DNA of 64,000 nt from Vigna angularis. Lineage: Eukaryota > Streptophyta > Magnoliopsida > Fabales > Fabaceae. The position numbers and the translations under genes are program-made. Shown here in pieces: positions 47,535 to 58,987 of the stretch. Within the stretch, counting starts at the first letter, position 1; each line of letters opens with the position of its first letter. Below the pieces are notes generated by a model. The model did not search any database. It was not told where the DNA came from and saw only the letters and a list, made by a program, of their open reading frames with translations. The stretch is taken from positions 17,571,663 to 17,635,662 of the forward strand of contig NC_068976.1 of assembly GCF_016808095.1 (NCBI RefSeq), written 5' to 3'.

Positions 47535-49801
47535 TCAATTCATTTCCTTTTTCTCTTTTTCCTTTCCTTTTCCTACTGTAATTGCTTTTAATTCCATGGT
47601 CGACTGCTGCATGCATGCAATTTGGTTTTCAAAGCTAATTTTTTGTTGGATAGCCCTATATAGTGCCCAATTCATCCTCGAATCTCACGGATCCAGGAAT
47701 CTACGAAGTTTTCACTTTCCTTTTTCTTATTTTAAAATTTTTTCGATCACGTACTGCGGTGAGATGTAAAGTAAGGTGAATCTGCGCGTGCCATGCATGG
47801 TGGATCCGTTATTTATCGTAGAGCTTAAAGAATCAGAATCTTCAACCCTCTTGTGTTTATTTTTTACGTCTGTTGCTAGCTTTTAGTCACGTTGCGCTTG
47901 GATCTGTCGTTGTATTTCTCATTACTCGTAACGCCCGGAATAAAAAAACCACCTGCGGTAATTTTGTTTCCATATTTAATCATTGTTTCTGACTCCACAA
48001 AACAAAAAATATAGCCATGGTTAATGCAATTCCCTTCTCCTTCATAAAGTGCCAGACAATCACTGTGACTACATACTTATTTAATATTTGTTGAATCATT
48101 AGTTTACTAATTTGTAAAGTTTCCCATGTTGGATAAACTTAAAGTGTACAGCTACTGGTGAACTAATTTATTCTCCCTCTGCAATTTTAACATCTATGAT
48201 TCCTTTTTGTTTCAGCTGTTACTCTGTTATGAGTTCTTTAGTCGGATAAAATGAAACTTTAACGCATTTTGAATTGGAGTATTTGGAAGATTTTACTTCC
48301 ATTTCATTTCTATAGAATGTATTTAAAAATTTAACTCCGTTCCGGCACTTGAGTGCATGAATGATTTTGATCACCTTTATTTTTATTATTATTTGTATTT
48401 AACCTTCCTAAGTATTTCATCCTAAGTTCTGTCAATGGGCTTCCAGGTTTGGGCCTTAGCTTGTTTTTAACATATTTGGAATATGAGGTATTCTGGGAAG
48501 AGAATTTGATTTCATTGTTTTTTACAATTTCTTTATTTAATATTTTTATGGTGAAAAAGTACACGAAGTATACTAATCGATGTGAGATGACATTTATAAA
48601 ATGAATGACATAAGAACATAATTTTTTTTCTTTTAAAAGTTACATCCAGTAACTATCTCTTAAAAAATGTTTCTTAAGAGTTGCGATTTCGTGTAAATTA
48701 TTTTGGTCTTTTTTTCATTTGAGAAACTTTTTACAGTGTGGGATGTAATTTTTATTGAGATGAATTTAAGACAAATTTAGAAAAGACGGTCTATTACCTT
48801 GTTCTAACTTGTAATGGACTTTTATGGTCTGACCTTGAAAATCCCACTATGAGTGTTAAAATGAGTCTGATCTGATAGGGTGGTCCGTTAGTCTAAAAAG
48901 AAGGAAGGTTGAGTTACATGTTAGATCCATTAACCCCATTTGGTTCACCAGCCTGCAAGGTCACAAGACGGGTCAACTTACCAATAACCCACAACCCATA
49001 TAAGTTTTATAATTTTTCATCTTTCTTAATTCATTCTTCAGCCACGACACAGACTACAGCGAGAGAACGAAATATATCACATGCCGCTGACAACAAAAAT
49101 AATAATTAGAAACTTAGAAGTGAAAACCAAATTAACACATTTCCACCATCGGAACTATTTGAATAATTAAGCCAAAATTTAAATAAACATTTCAATAAAT
49201 TAAAAAAAAATTAAAGTAGTTAAAAGATATGTAGAAACAGTATCATTAGTTTAGAGATCTTAAAATATTTTAAAAATGATTAATGAACTTAATTTTCTTT
49301 TATTAAAATTAAAAGTGATGGTTTTATTTACCAAACACTTTTCAGGTATGATTAGTATTAAATTGTAGCCATTTCCTCCGGACAGGAGACAGATCATTTG
49401 TTAAGTTGAGCTATGAAATAAAGTTTCGTAAGGTGGAGTCCTTTGTTGTTATCTATGGGTAGTTGGGAGTGGCTAAAGCAGCAAAACAGGAGAAAATTGA
49501 AGTGACGATGAACTTGGAAGTTGGAAATGTCAACATTTCGTTATTATTTCGACAGAGATAGGCACCTCATATATTATGTTTATGTTTGACTTCACTCGCT
49601 TGTGAAGACAAAACCTACCCAAACACTGCAAAACTTTACCCGCTTATCCTTCAAAATTACACAACTACCATCGGAGTTCTCACATCGGATTACAATGTCA
49701 GAAAACAACACCGCTCCAACTAAAAACAAGCACCTTAATCCAGATCTACCTTACATTTTAAGGAAATCAACTTAAATTTTCGAACCCTTTTCTAAACAAA
49801 C
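47535..49801. other. Intergenic region between convergent genes SMT2 and the GST
   Basis: Moderately AT-rich with no exon that I can support. The first 300 bases are the SMT2 3' flank. Confidence 0.55.
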
Positions 49802-50533
49802 TCAGGCACCTCGCTGCAAGTCAACGACTTTCTTCCAGGAGTCGCGGGAGGAGATCTCGTCCCACCACCTGGCGACGTTGGGAGAACTGAAGAGAGGAGC
49901 AGCGTCGGGGGCGGCGAGCAGGTAGTGGGCGTTCGGAAGATGGGAAAGATCGGCGAGAGAGAACTCATCCCCAGCCAAGAACCGGCTCACTCCGAGCCTC
50001 TTCTCGTACACATCCAGCACCTTCGCCAGCTTTTCTTTGCTCTGCTTGATGGCACCCTCGTCTTGCTTGATCTTCATTCGGGGCGCGAATGCCAGCTGGA
50101 AGACCAGAGTGGAGGAAGGTGGGTTGAAGTTCTGACCTTCTGCCTCCAGCCATTGATCTATGGAGGCCTTGGCCAGAGGGTTGCTTCCGTAGAGATCCCT
50201 GTTCCCTTTGTCCCCGTATTTGTCGCATACGTAGCGGCATATCGCTCTGGACTCTGATTTGAATTTGATGTTAGATTTTTACAAGTAAGGAAAGGTGAGA
50301 GCTTTGGGAAGGTAAGCGAACGTACCGAAGAGGGAAACGTTGTCGGCGTCTTGAAATGCAGGTACTTGTCCAAAAGGGTGAAGCTTGAGGAATTCAGGGG
50401 TCCTGTGTTCCCCTTTGGACATGTTAACGGGAAGGAGTTGGAAGTTGACGTCTTTCTCCAACAGACAGGCCAAGACTCTGGACACGGCAGTGGACATGGG
50501 TGGACCGTACACCTTCACTGTCGGCGCCGCCAT
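49802..50533 (-). CDS. Glutathione S-transferase, phi class
   Basis: Two exons, 50326-50533 and 49802-50253, joined in phase across a 72-base GT-AG intron (TTCG|GTACG and AATCAG|AGTCC), giving 219 residues. The N-terminal thioredoxin-like domain has a catalytic-Ser region (GPPMSTAVSRVL, Ser14), the glutathione-binding EHRTPEFLKLHPFGQVPAF and the ESRAICRYV motif at the splice site. The C-terminal helical domain has FLAGDEFSLADLSHLPN, typical of phi class. These enzymes conjugate glutathione to electrophiles and act as peroxidases in the cytosol, and several bind flavonoids. Phi genes usually have three exons from what I remember; only two are present here. The region upstream of the ATG is GA-rich on the plus strand. 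Confidence 0.94.
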
Positions 50534-51524
50534 GTCTTGCTTTGCTTGGTGGGTTGAAGGAGAGTGGGAGTGTGTGAATGTGAATGAAGGAAGAAACAAA
50601 GAAAGAAAGAAAGGAAGGAAGGAACAGTTACTTGTGCAGATTTGCTTTATCTTTTTCTTCAGTCTTATCCTATCTCATCCAACTTAATTCAACACCCACC
50701 CACCCTATCCACACTCCTAATAGTCAATGTTTCATTTTCTTTATCCAATCAAATAAATTAATTTAAATAAGTTCTCTCTTTCTTTAAACAATATTATCTA
50801 CTTTAAAAAAAAAAATTATTTCTATTCAATCTCTTCTTTAAGTAGAGTCTTCATGCTTGTTTGGTTTTTCACATTAAAATAGCTTTGAATAAATGAAACT
50901 GATAAATTTGCCATTTTAGTTTATATGAAAATATAATTTAGAAATTTATCCATTCATGATAATATTTTTTATTTTTCTCATTAATTTCTCTATCCCTTTC
51001 CTTATCTTTTTCACTATTTTTCTTAATAAAAAATACTTGACTTTTATTTATTTTTTTTCACACTTTTTTTTTCTAGTCTAACCCATTTTTTAGTTTATCT
51101 TTGAAAAACGGAAGGCAATGACAAATGTTTTAGGTGCAACGTGGAGAAATAGCTTCCTTCTCGCTTTAGGCATGGAAATTGGTTCCTTCATTAGATATAA
51201 CATCGTTTTTTAACAAAATTAATTTTTTTTATAGCATGTTTTTCATATATAATAATTTTTTAATAATAAGAGAAAAATAATTCTTTAAATGACGTAACAA
51301 ATATTCTTCGTTCAATGTACTTAGTTTCTTCTGCTTTTTAATTTGTCCAAATTCTTGAAATGAAAAATCTTTACTTTTATTGTTTTCATTTTTATTCATC
51401 TAAACTATACATTTTATTAATCGTATTTATCTTCTATTCTTGTTATTCCATTGTTTTTTCACTTTCCATTTTATTCCCAACCCAAAGCATAAAATTAAAA
51501 GCAATACTCAACATGATTTTGTTT
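50534..51524. other. Intergenic region upstream of the GST
   Basis: A purine-rich run (50585-50625) close to the GST start, then AT-rich DNA. No exon or element is seen until the Mutator-like element at 51534. Confidence 0.55.
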
Positions 51525-51533
51525 TTTCTTTTT

Positions 51534-52660
51534 GGCTTAATACCTGTTTTTGTCCCTCTTTTTAAGGGAAATGTTCACTTTCGTCCTACCTTTTTCAAAA
51601 AGTTCAATGTGGTCCCACGTTGTGAAAAAAGTGTCCAAGTTAATCCTTTTTGGTCACGGCGTTAAATATTTAACGATCCTGCTGCCAGCTAGGACTGATG
51701 TGTGCAACGTGGCTTTTTATCTGCGTAACGTGGCAGTGACAGTATTTTTCATTAACTGAGAACGTGGCAGTGATTAAAATTTCTGAGTTAGGGTTAGGTC
51801 TTCGAAATCGCAATTTGGGGCTTCTAAGGTATTGGGTTTCGAAATCGCAATTTGACTGTTTATGGATTGTGTCGAGCTTCTAAGGTATCGGAGGCTTTGT
51901 GGATGTTGGGTGATCTCAGGAGTAGGGGTTGGAAACCCGATTTCATGGCTTATTGGGTTGTTGTCGTAGGGTTTCGATCAATGAGGAATGTGGCTATAAT
52001 GTTTTTCAATTTCATGGTTGAGAAAGAGAGGTTCCCAACTATTTTGACTGTTAATGATTTGTGTAGGAATCTGTGTAGGCATGGCAAGGTTGATGAGTTA
52101 TTGGAGACGTTCCATGTTTTGAATTCTCAAAACTACTTTAAAGATGTGGAGGGTTTCAATGTAATGATTTCATTTTTGTGCAGGGCTGGGAAAGTGAGAG
52201 AAGGCTATACTGTTCTGCAGGAGATGAAGAAGAAAGGGTTTCAACCCAATGTCTCGTCTTATAATTACATAATGGAAGCGTGTTGTAAGGAGGATCTACT
52301 GCGTCCTGCGAGGAAGCTCTGGGATGAGATGTTCTCAAACGGCTGTTTGGGGAATTTGAAAACACTACCCATTGCAATTATTGGGAGTGGCAGAGGTGGA
52401 AGAAGAAGATGATGTGTCAAGCAATTTTTTTTTTTAAATTCAAAATTGACACGTCACCATGCCACGTAAGAGAAAAAATGAACAGCTCATCAAGTTTAGT
52501 CCAGAGGAGCAGTTTCATCGTTAAATATTTAACGCCGTTACCAAAAAGGATTTAATTGGACACTTTTTTCACAATTTGGGACCACATTGAACTTTTTAAA
52601 AAAGGTAGGACGAACTTGAACATTTCCCTTATAAAGAGGGACAAAAAGAGGTATTAAGCC
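51534..52660. mobile_element. Pack-MULE carrying a PPR gene fragment
   Basis: Ends GGCTTAATACCTGTTTTTGT and the inverse ending GGTATTAAGCC. Inverted arms run about 150 bases (to about 51680, and from about 52510). A perfect 9-bp duplication TTTCTTTTT lies at 51525-51533 and 52661-52669. No transposase is present. The interior is occupied by a pentatricopeptide-repeat coding fragment with no other recognisable sequence, the definition of a Pack-MULE. Confidence 0.92.
51855..52412 (+). pseudogene. Captured pentatricopeptide-repeat (PPR) gene fragment
   Basis: Open for about 185 codons. It reads as successive degenerate 35-residue PPR units: TVYGLCRASKVSEALWMLGD, then a unit with KERFPTILTVNDLCRNLC, then FNVMISFLCRAGKVREGYTV and YNYIMEACCKEDLLRPARKL. 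It has no ATG at the expected beginning (the first in-frame ATG is at 51903), no organelle-targeting peptide, and stops shortly after WDEMFSNGCLGNLKT where element sequence begins. PPR proteins bind organellar RNA. This fragment has too few repeats to be a normal family member but retains an open frame. A short local duplication (TCGAAATCGCAATTTG twice near 51800-51855) precedes it. Confidence 0.85.
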
Positions 52661-52669
52661 TTTCTTTTT

Positions 52670-53420
52670 CTCTGTTTCTTACAAGTGTTAAGAAAAAAGT
52701 GATTCTTTAAAGCTTTTTCTTGAAAAGTATTACCGTATCTTACCAAAAGGATTTATTCTTAGATTATTGCTCATCACATAAATTAACCTTTTCAGATGCC
52801 ATCTGAATATGGGTATAACCACTTAACAAGTATCATTACTTGATGCGTAGTAGTGTGTACATATATAGTCCGTGTTTACATTACTTCATATTTTCTTTTT
52901 TTCACACCAAAAGGAAAACTTACAAATATCATATAATTGTGAAATTATATATTTACTATTGTTTAAAAACAAAAAGAGTAAAAATAAATTGGTTTGGAAA
53001 AAAGTAACAAAATTACATTATTAATATTAAAAATATCAGTTTAGTCTCATGAGATATAATATTTTTCAAGAACCATAATATTACATTTTAAGACCTATTT
53101 TTGTGTTGATCTTATACGGGTCACGGTGACACATGTGACATTATTGATATTCTATTCAATCAAGTATGCACATGTAATAAATCATATATGTGCAGAACAA
53201 CATGTGCAAAACAGCAGATAAAGAAAATCCATGAGCAGAACATAGAACATAAGAAAGAAACTGGTAGAAGGTAAGAGATAAAGAAGAAAGCACACGAGGA
53301 CCATTAGAAAGTTAGGAAAGATAAGAAATATCTGAAGGATAATATACTTTGAGAACATTTTTTTTTATATCATCTATGTGTCATTCTGTATTTGGTTCAA
53401 AGTTACTCTATAATCAATAA
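52670..53420. other. Short AT-rich spacer between two mobile elements
   Basis: No exon seen. Confidence 0.5.
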
Positions 53421-53429
53421 TAATAATAA

Positions 53430-53879
53430 GGTTTAATTGCTTCCTTTGTCCCCAGTTTGGTTGAATTGTGTCAAATTCATCCTCATTTTTAAAAAAGTTT
53501 CATTGTCGTCCTCACGTGGTGTAAAAGTTTCATTGTCGTCCTCACGTGGTGTAAAAGTGTCAATTGAATCCAAACATAGAAAAAATTTGTGTCAAAGTAG
53601 TCATTTTTCCTATATCTCTGTGTCTTCCTTTCATACAATCAAGTACAGATATTCATTTTACCTTATCCAATTTAAGGCTTTTCATAACTCCAGAGAAGTG
53701 ACATATGAAAGGAAGACACAGATATATAGGAAAAATGACTACTTTGACACAAATTTTTTCTATGTTTGGATTCAATTGACACTTTTATACCACGTGAGGA
53801 CGACAATGAAATTTTTTTAAAAATGAGGATGAATTTGACACAATTCAACCAAACTGGGGACAAAGGAAGCAATTAAACC
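53430..53879. mobile_element. Foldback Mutator-type MITE with long inverted arms
   Basis: Ends GGTTTAATTGCTTCCTTTGT and its inverse, ending AATTAAACC at 53879. The arms are near-perfect over most of about 190 bases each and leave a short centre. The perfect 9-bp duplication TAATAATAA flanks it (53421-53429 and 53880-53888). The left arm has a 30-base unit (TTTCATTGTCGTCCTCACGT...) present twice in tandem at about 53498-53557, while the right arm has it once. Two ORFs with the same start are products of the palindrome, not genes. Confidence 0.93.
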
Positions 53880-53888
53880 TAATAATAA

Positions 53889-55140
53889 TCATAAATACTA
53901 ACATCGACCAATCACAGAATGACACGTAAATGTTGATAAAATATTATAAAAAAGATGTTATCAAAGTATCATTATCCATATTTAAATATGTTTTAAGAAC
54001 AATTATAGGTAACTTAGAATAGTGTCATGTTTAACGGTTTAACTTTAAGCAATTTTAATGGAAAAATAAATTTTGTATGTATATAAATTCTTTTATATTT
54101 ATTTGATATTATTTTTTACTTTTAATTTATTTTAAATATATTAAAAAATTACACTTTTATAATTATTTTATTTAATATATTGTGTGTGAAATGAATATAA
54201 AAATATATAATGATACTTATATTTATGGAATGAAATGAAAAAGTATAACTGAGTGGAAGTTAAAGATAACACAAATGATATTTTAGTTTAATTATATAAA
54301 AATTGATATAATTTTTTATCTAAAATATTAAAGTAATAAGTCAATGAATATTTACTTAATATTTAATTTTTTCATTTTATTAATTGGACTTATAATTAAA
54401 ATTCTTATGTTTAACAGTTTTACTGTAGAATTCTCATGTTTAACAGTTTTACTGTAAGCATTTTTGATTGAAATGAAATGAAGAAGTATAACTGAGTGGA
54501 AGAAGTTAAAGACGAAGGAGAGTCCCAAGTTGTGAGGCTGTCGAACCTGAAAGGCTTATTTTGACGTCATGTAGCTCTCTAAGTTGATAGTTTAAAAGAG
54601 GACAGCATGTGAATGAGATAAATCTCATTTCCTTAAGTTTGTTTGTATCTGATAATAGTGACAAAATAAAATAAACTAAACACCTTGTCCTGTTTTGGCA
54701 AACTCTTACCCCCAGATTCCGTTAACGGGTTTTCAACTTCTTAAAACAGGACACGAGGGTCTGGTTCTAGATTTGTTGGACTTTCTGCACATCAGAGCTA
54801 CTGCTTCTGCCTTTTTCGGACTTTCTACATATCACAGTTTTTTTATTTATTTATTTTAATCATTAAACAAAACATGGATTCTGATTAGAGGATACTGTGC
54901 ATTGTATGAAAATGTAGAATTGGTGATGTAAAAAAAAAAAGATGCAGTTAATTTTTGAGCAGAATAAGTTGTGTGGTGGTGGTGGTGGTAGAAGAAGAAG
55001 AAGAAGAAGGAAAGCAATGCAGGGTTTGAGAAATCATTTTCAGAAGCATATATTAATTGATTGGTGGTGGTTGTAGCTTGCGATCTAAGCTGTGTAGATT
55101 GAAGCGGAGAAGAGACGGCTCTAGAAATAATTGAAACTTG
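53889..55140. other. Intergenic region and probable AMY2 promoter
   Basis: AT-rich; contains the diverged MITE-like segment at about 54075-54225, and near 54960-55010 a GGT/GAA trinucleotide run. The last part is probably the promoter and leader of AMY2. Confidence 0.5.
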
Positions 55141-55150
55141 TTGAAATGAA

Positions 55151-55432
55151 ATGCTAGCGTTGAATTCCCCATGCCTCTCTATTCAGCCAATTGGGTGCAC
55201 ATTGAATATGAATTTTGGCTTAAAAGCAGATTCCCCTTTATCCTCACGTTCCAAATTCCCGGCTAATGTCATCTCTGATTCTAATTCCACTGATTTTTTT
55301 ATCCCTTTTTCCCTCCCTACTTATACCAATGCCTCACTCCCTCTTTCCTTCAGATCAATCTTCTCTTCTCTTCTCTTGTGCGTTTCTCTCTTCTCTTCTT
55401 CTTCTTCTCATTTCTATTTTCTTTCTCAATAA
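55151..55432 (+). other. Upstream ORF in the AMY2 5' region
   Basis: A 93-codon ATG frame (MLALNSPCLSIQPIGCTLNM) with Ser/Pro-rich, transit-peptide-like composition, ending 70 bases before the AMY2 ATG at 55502. The second half is Phe/Ser-rich because of a CT-rich run at 55350-55440. It may be just leader sequence, a translated upstream ORF, or a first exon of another transcript. No downstream exon fits obviously. Confidence 0.3.
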
Positions 55433-55501
55433 TCGATTCTTCCTTACTCTTCCTGCAGATATCTTCCTTCTTTGTCAATTCCTTGATCCAACAATCTTAA
55501 C

Positions 55502-58500
55502 ATGGGCTACTTGAAGGTTCCTTCTATGCTATACCATTCTCTTTCTCTCTAGCTTTCTTCTCTCATTATGTTTCTCTCTGTCTCATTTCTTTATTTCTTT
55601 CTTCTTACGACCAGGAACAAACCAATCAACAAACTGATCTAGGTATGCTTTCTCTCCTCATAAACCTCATTAACTACACAGTTTTAACAAATGTGCTTTT
55701 CATAGATCATGGCATTTGCGTTATTAGTTTACAGCTTTCTGCGCTTCAAAAGTTCTAATCAGAGGACTTGTCTTCTATGGAGATGATATTTTAGTACTGA
55801 CTTTATCTAATTCGTCCTTCTTGCTGCATGTGTCCAGCTGCAGTTTTACGTGATGGAAAAGAAATACTTCTTCAGGTAAATTTTAATCACTCTGCTCTAC
55901 ACTTTATATTATTTGCTTAGTTCCCTGTCTATAATTGAACAACCTTCGAGACTATGAGCAGCATAGATCATGTCATACTGATGTTATTTCAAAAATCAAT
56001 TCCTCCTTGCTCTTTGAGTTCCTTATTTCTTCTTTCATGTTTGTGTGATCCAACACTGTTATTTAATCGTAAAACTTGATTATCTCAGTACACTAATACT
56101 GTCTGCACAAAATCAAACGTATTATTTGGTACTGTGAAGAACTTGCAATGAGTAGAATTAACATTTAACATGTTTTTTTTCAGGGATTCAACTGGGAGTC
56201 TCACAGATATAATTGGTGGAATAATTTAGAAACTAAAGTTCCTGACATGGCTAAATCTGGATTTACATCAGTTTGGTTGCCACCACCCTATCATTCATTT
56301 TCACCTGAAGGTTACATCTTAAAATAACCAGACATACAATTTTTAACGTGATAGTGATGTTTTTATCTTTTTCTTCTAACCTCATGCAACTTAATGTCAT
56401 TTTCTTTTAACTTTTTCTCTAAAACAGGTTACACTCCACAGAATCTTTATTCCCTCAATACTAAATATGGTTCTGAACGTCAGTTAAGAGCTTTGCTTCA
56501 GAAGATGAAACAATACCGAGTCAGAGCAATGGCTGACATAGTTATCAATCATCGTACTGGCACCACTCAAGGACATGGAGGAATGTATAATCGTTTTGAT
56601 GGAATTCCTTTAGGATGGGATGAACGTGCAGTGACATCATGCACCGGAGGACTGGTAAGATAAGTAATTTTTGTTCTAATGTATATATTCTTTTGGTTAG
56701 ATCTTGATTCTAAAGGTGTGCTTGGTCTTCTTGTTTATTTCAGGGAAATCGAAGCACTGGAGCTGTTTTCCAAGGATTTCCTAACATTGACCATACTCAG
56801 GATTTTGTGAGAAAAGATATCATTAACTGGCTTCGCTGGTTGCGTCATGACGTGGGTTTTCAAGATTTTCGATTTGATTTTGCAAAGGGGTAAAACATAT
56901 TCTATGACACTAGAGTATTGGATTTTCAATGATTTTATTTTCTTTATCGTGTTATATATCTTTTATATAAGTTGTTTATATAGGTTTTCAGCAAAATACG
57001 TGAGGGAATACGTCGATGGAGCAAAACCTTTGTTTTCTGTCGGAGAGTATTGGGATACTTGTAACTATAAGGGTTCTTCTTTAGACTATAATCAAGGTAT
57101 ATTTATTGAATCGGAAATAATTTTCATTTAGTTATGAATTTTTTAAAATTTGGATATGTTGTACTTCAAATACACAAATTCTTCAAAACAAAAGCTCTCA
57201 AATCTCTATATGCTGCATATACAAAGCAGAATGTTGGTATCATTGAGCCATTTCAAGACATCACTAAAACAATTGAAAAGTAGTTGTATCTTCTCTGGTT
57301 TCTGCTGTACAAGTGCTTCTTTGAAAATTAAATAAATAATATCAAGTAAATATTGGCCATTTTGCTAATCATATTTTATGTATACTGTTGTCTGTTTAAC
57401 TATCATATTTGCATTTTGGATTTTGTTATGTATCAATCTTGAACTTGTTACTTATTTTTCATGATTCGCAGATGGTCACAGACAGCGTATAGTCAATTGG
57501 ATAGATAGTACGGGACAACTCTCAACTGCATTTGATTTTACAACCAAAGGAATTCTTCAGGTATATCATACATTTTGTACTTAGTTCTTAGTTAATCAAT
57601 CCCCTTGTCTTCTTATATATGGAATAAGTTGATTTCTGCAAAATCAAATTTACCAATTATACTAAACTCACCATACACAACAATTGATTTTCGGGTTTTA
57701 ATTTGTAGGAAGCTGTGAGAGGAGAGTTTTGGCGGTTACGTGATGCTCAAGGAAAGCCACCTGGTGTGATGGGGTGGTGGCCATCAAGATCTGTCACATT
57801 TATTGATAATCATGACACAGGTTCAACACAGGTATAAATTCTTCAAAAATATTGGGAGGCAGCTCAATATGTTAAGTGACATTAAGCCATGGACTCTCAC
57901 CTAGAGATATCAGTCTTTTGAATTGAATACTTTTATGGTGCTTAATTCTTAATAATTGGTGTTTCTATTAAGAATTATGTTATCTAAAGGCTTAACTCAA
58001 GACTTATCTATAAATTGAATAATGAAAAGTGAGTAAAGTAAAGAAAGAAAAACAAAATTTTGTTCTATTACATTTTGTAACTTGTGTTCTTCACTATGTG
58101 CAGGGTCATTGGCCATTCCCGAAAGACCATATTATGGAGGTATTGTTTTTGGCATTAGTATCTTACAAGTATTGCCATTATGTAAATAGTTTGACAGTTT
58201 ATTTCTACATCATTTATTTGTTTGTTCTTCTACTGCTACACTTGACATTCTTAAAGCTATTTATCTGTTTTTCTGTCAAAGAGAAAAATTTAGTAAAATT
58301 TCAAGCATGTTGATTTTTCTCCTTTTACAAAAGAATATCCAATGCATGCAATTCTCCCTATCATTCAAAACTACACAATGCACCTTATTACACAAATATC
58401 CTCTCTTCTTAAAAAGTAATAGTCAGATTTTGAACTAGAGTCGTTGAACTCCATAAATACATGGAAATGCCTTTATGCCTTCTTCTTAGTATTAGATTGT

Positions 58501-58987
58501 TTTGAAACAAGTTGATGTGAATTGGAGTTATACACTAACAAAATATGTTTTAAACAAATTCATATATCTAGAATAGTTAGATTTAAACTCTTCTGTTTTA
58601 TGACAGGGATACGCATATATATTGACTCATCCTGGAATACCAACAGTTTTTTACGATCACTTTTATGACTGGGGCAACTCAATTCGGGACCAGATTGTGA
58701 AATTGGTATATAAAAAATAAAAGTACTAGAAAACTAGCTATGTTTCTTTTGTTTTACAAAGGAAGATATGTAACAAATTTAAATTGAAACTGCAGATTGA
58801 CATTCGAAAGCGTCATGGTATTCAAAGTAGATCACCTGTGAGGATTGTAGAGGCCAAACACGATGTCTACTCTGCAATCATCGGCGAAAAGTTATGCATG
58901 AAAATTGGATATGGTTCATGGTGTCCCTCTGGGAGGGAATGGACACTATCAACTTCTGGCCACAATTACGCAGTGTGGCATAAATAG
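55502..58987 (+). CDS. AMY2: Alpha-amylase, AMY2 (cytosolic plant type), 12 exons
   Basis: Hydrolyses internal alpha-1,4 links in starch-type glucans (GH13). Exons: 55502-55516, 55615-55642, 55838-55875, 56184-56310, 56428-56654, 56744-56889, 56984-57096, 57472-57560, 57709-57831, 58104-58139, 58607-58705, 58796-58987. All are GT-AG and in phase, giving 410 residues, about the size of Arabidopsis AMY2. The first exon codes only five residues, MGYLK. There is no signal or transit peptide, which points to the cytosol. GH13 regions: ADIVINHR (105-112), FRFDFAKG with nucleophile Asp190, FSVGEYWD with acid/base Glu215, and [11 protein letters not shown] with Asp297. The C-terminal domain (from about 350, [17 protein letters not shown]) ends GHNYAVWHK. 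Every catalytic residue is present, so activity is expected. Confidence 0.94.

Noticed and set aside
53437..53872. Two ORFs with the same first 20 residues on opposite strands
   Set aside because: They arise because the foldback element reads the same from both ends; not genes.
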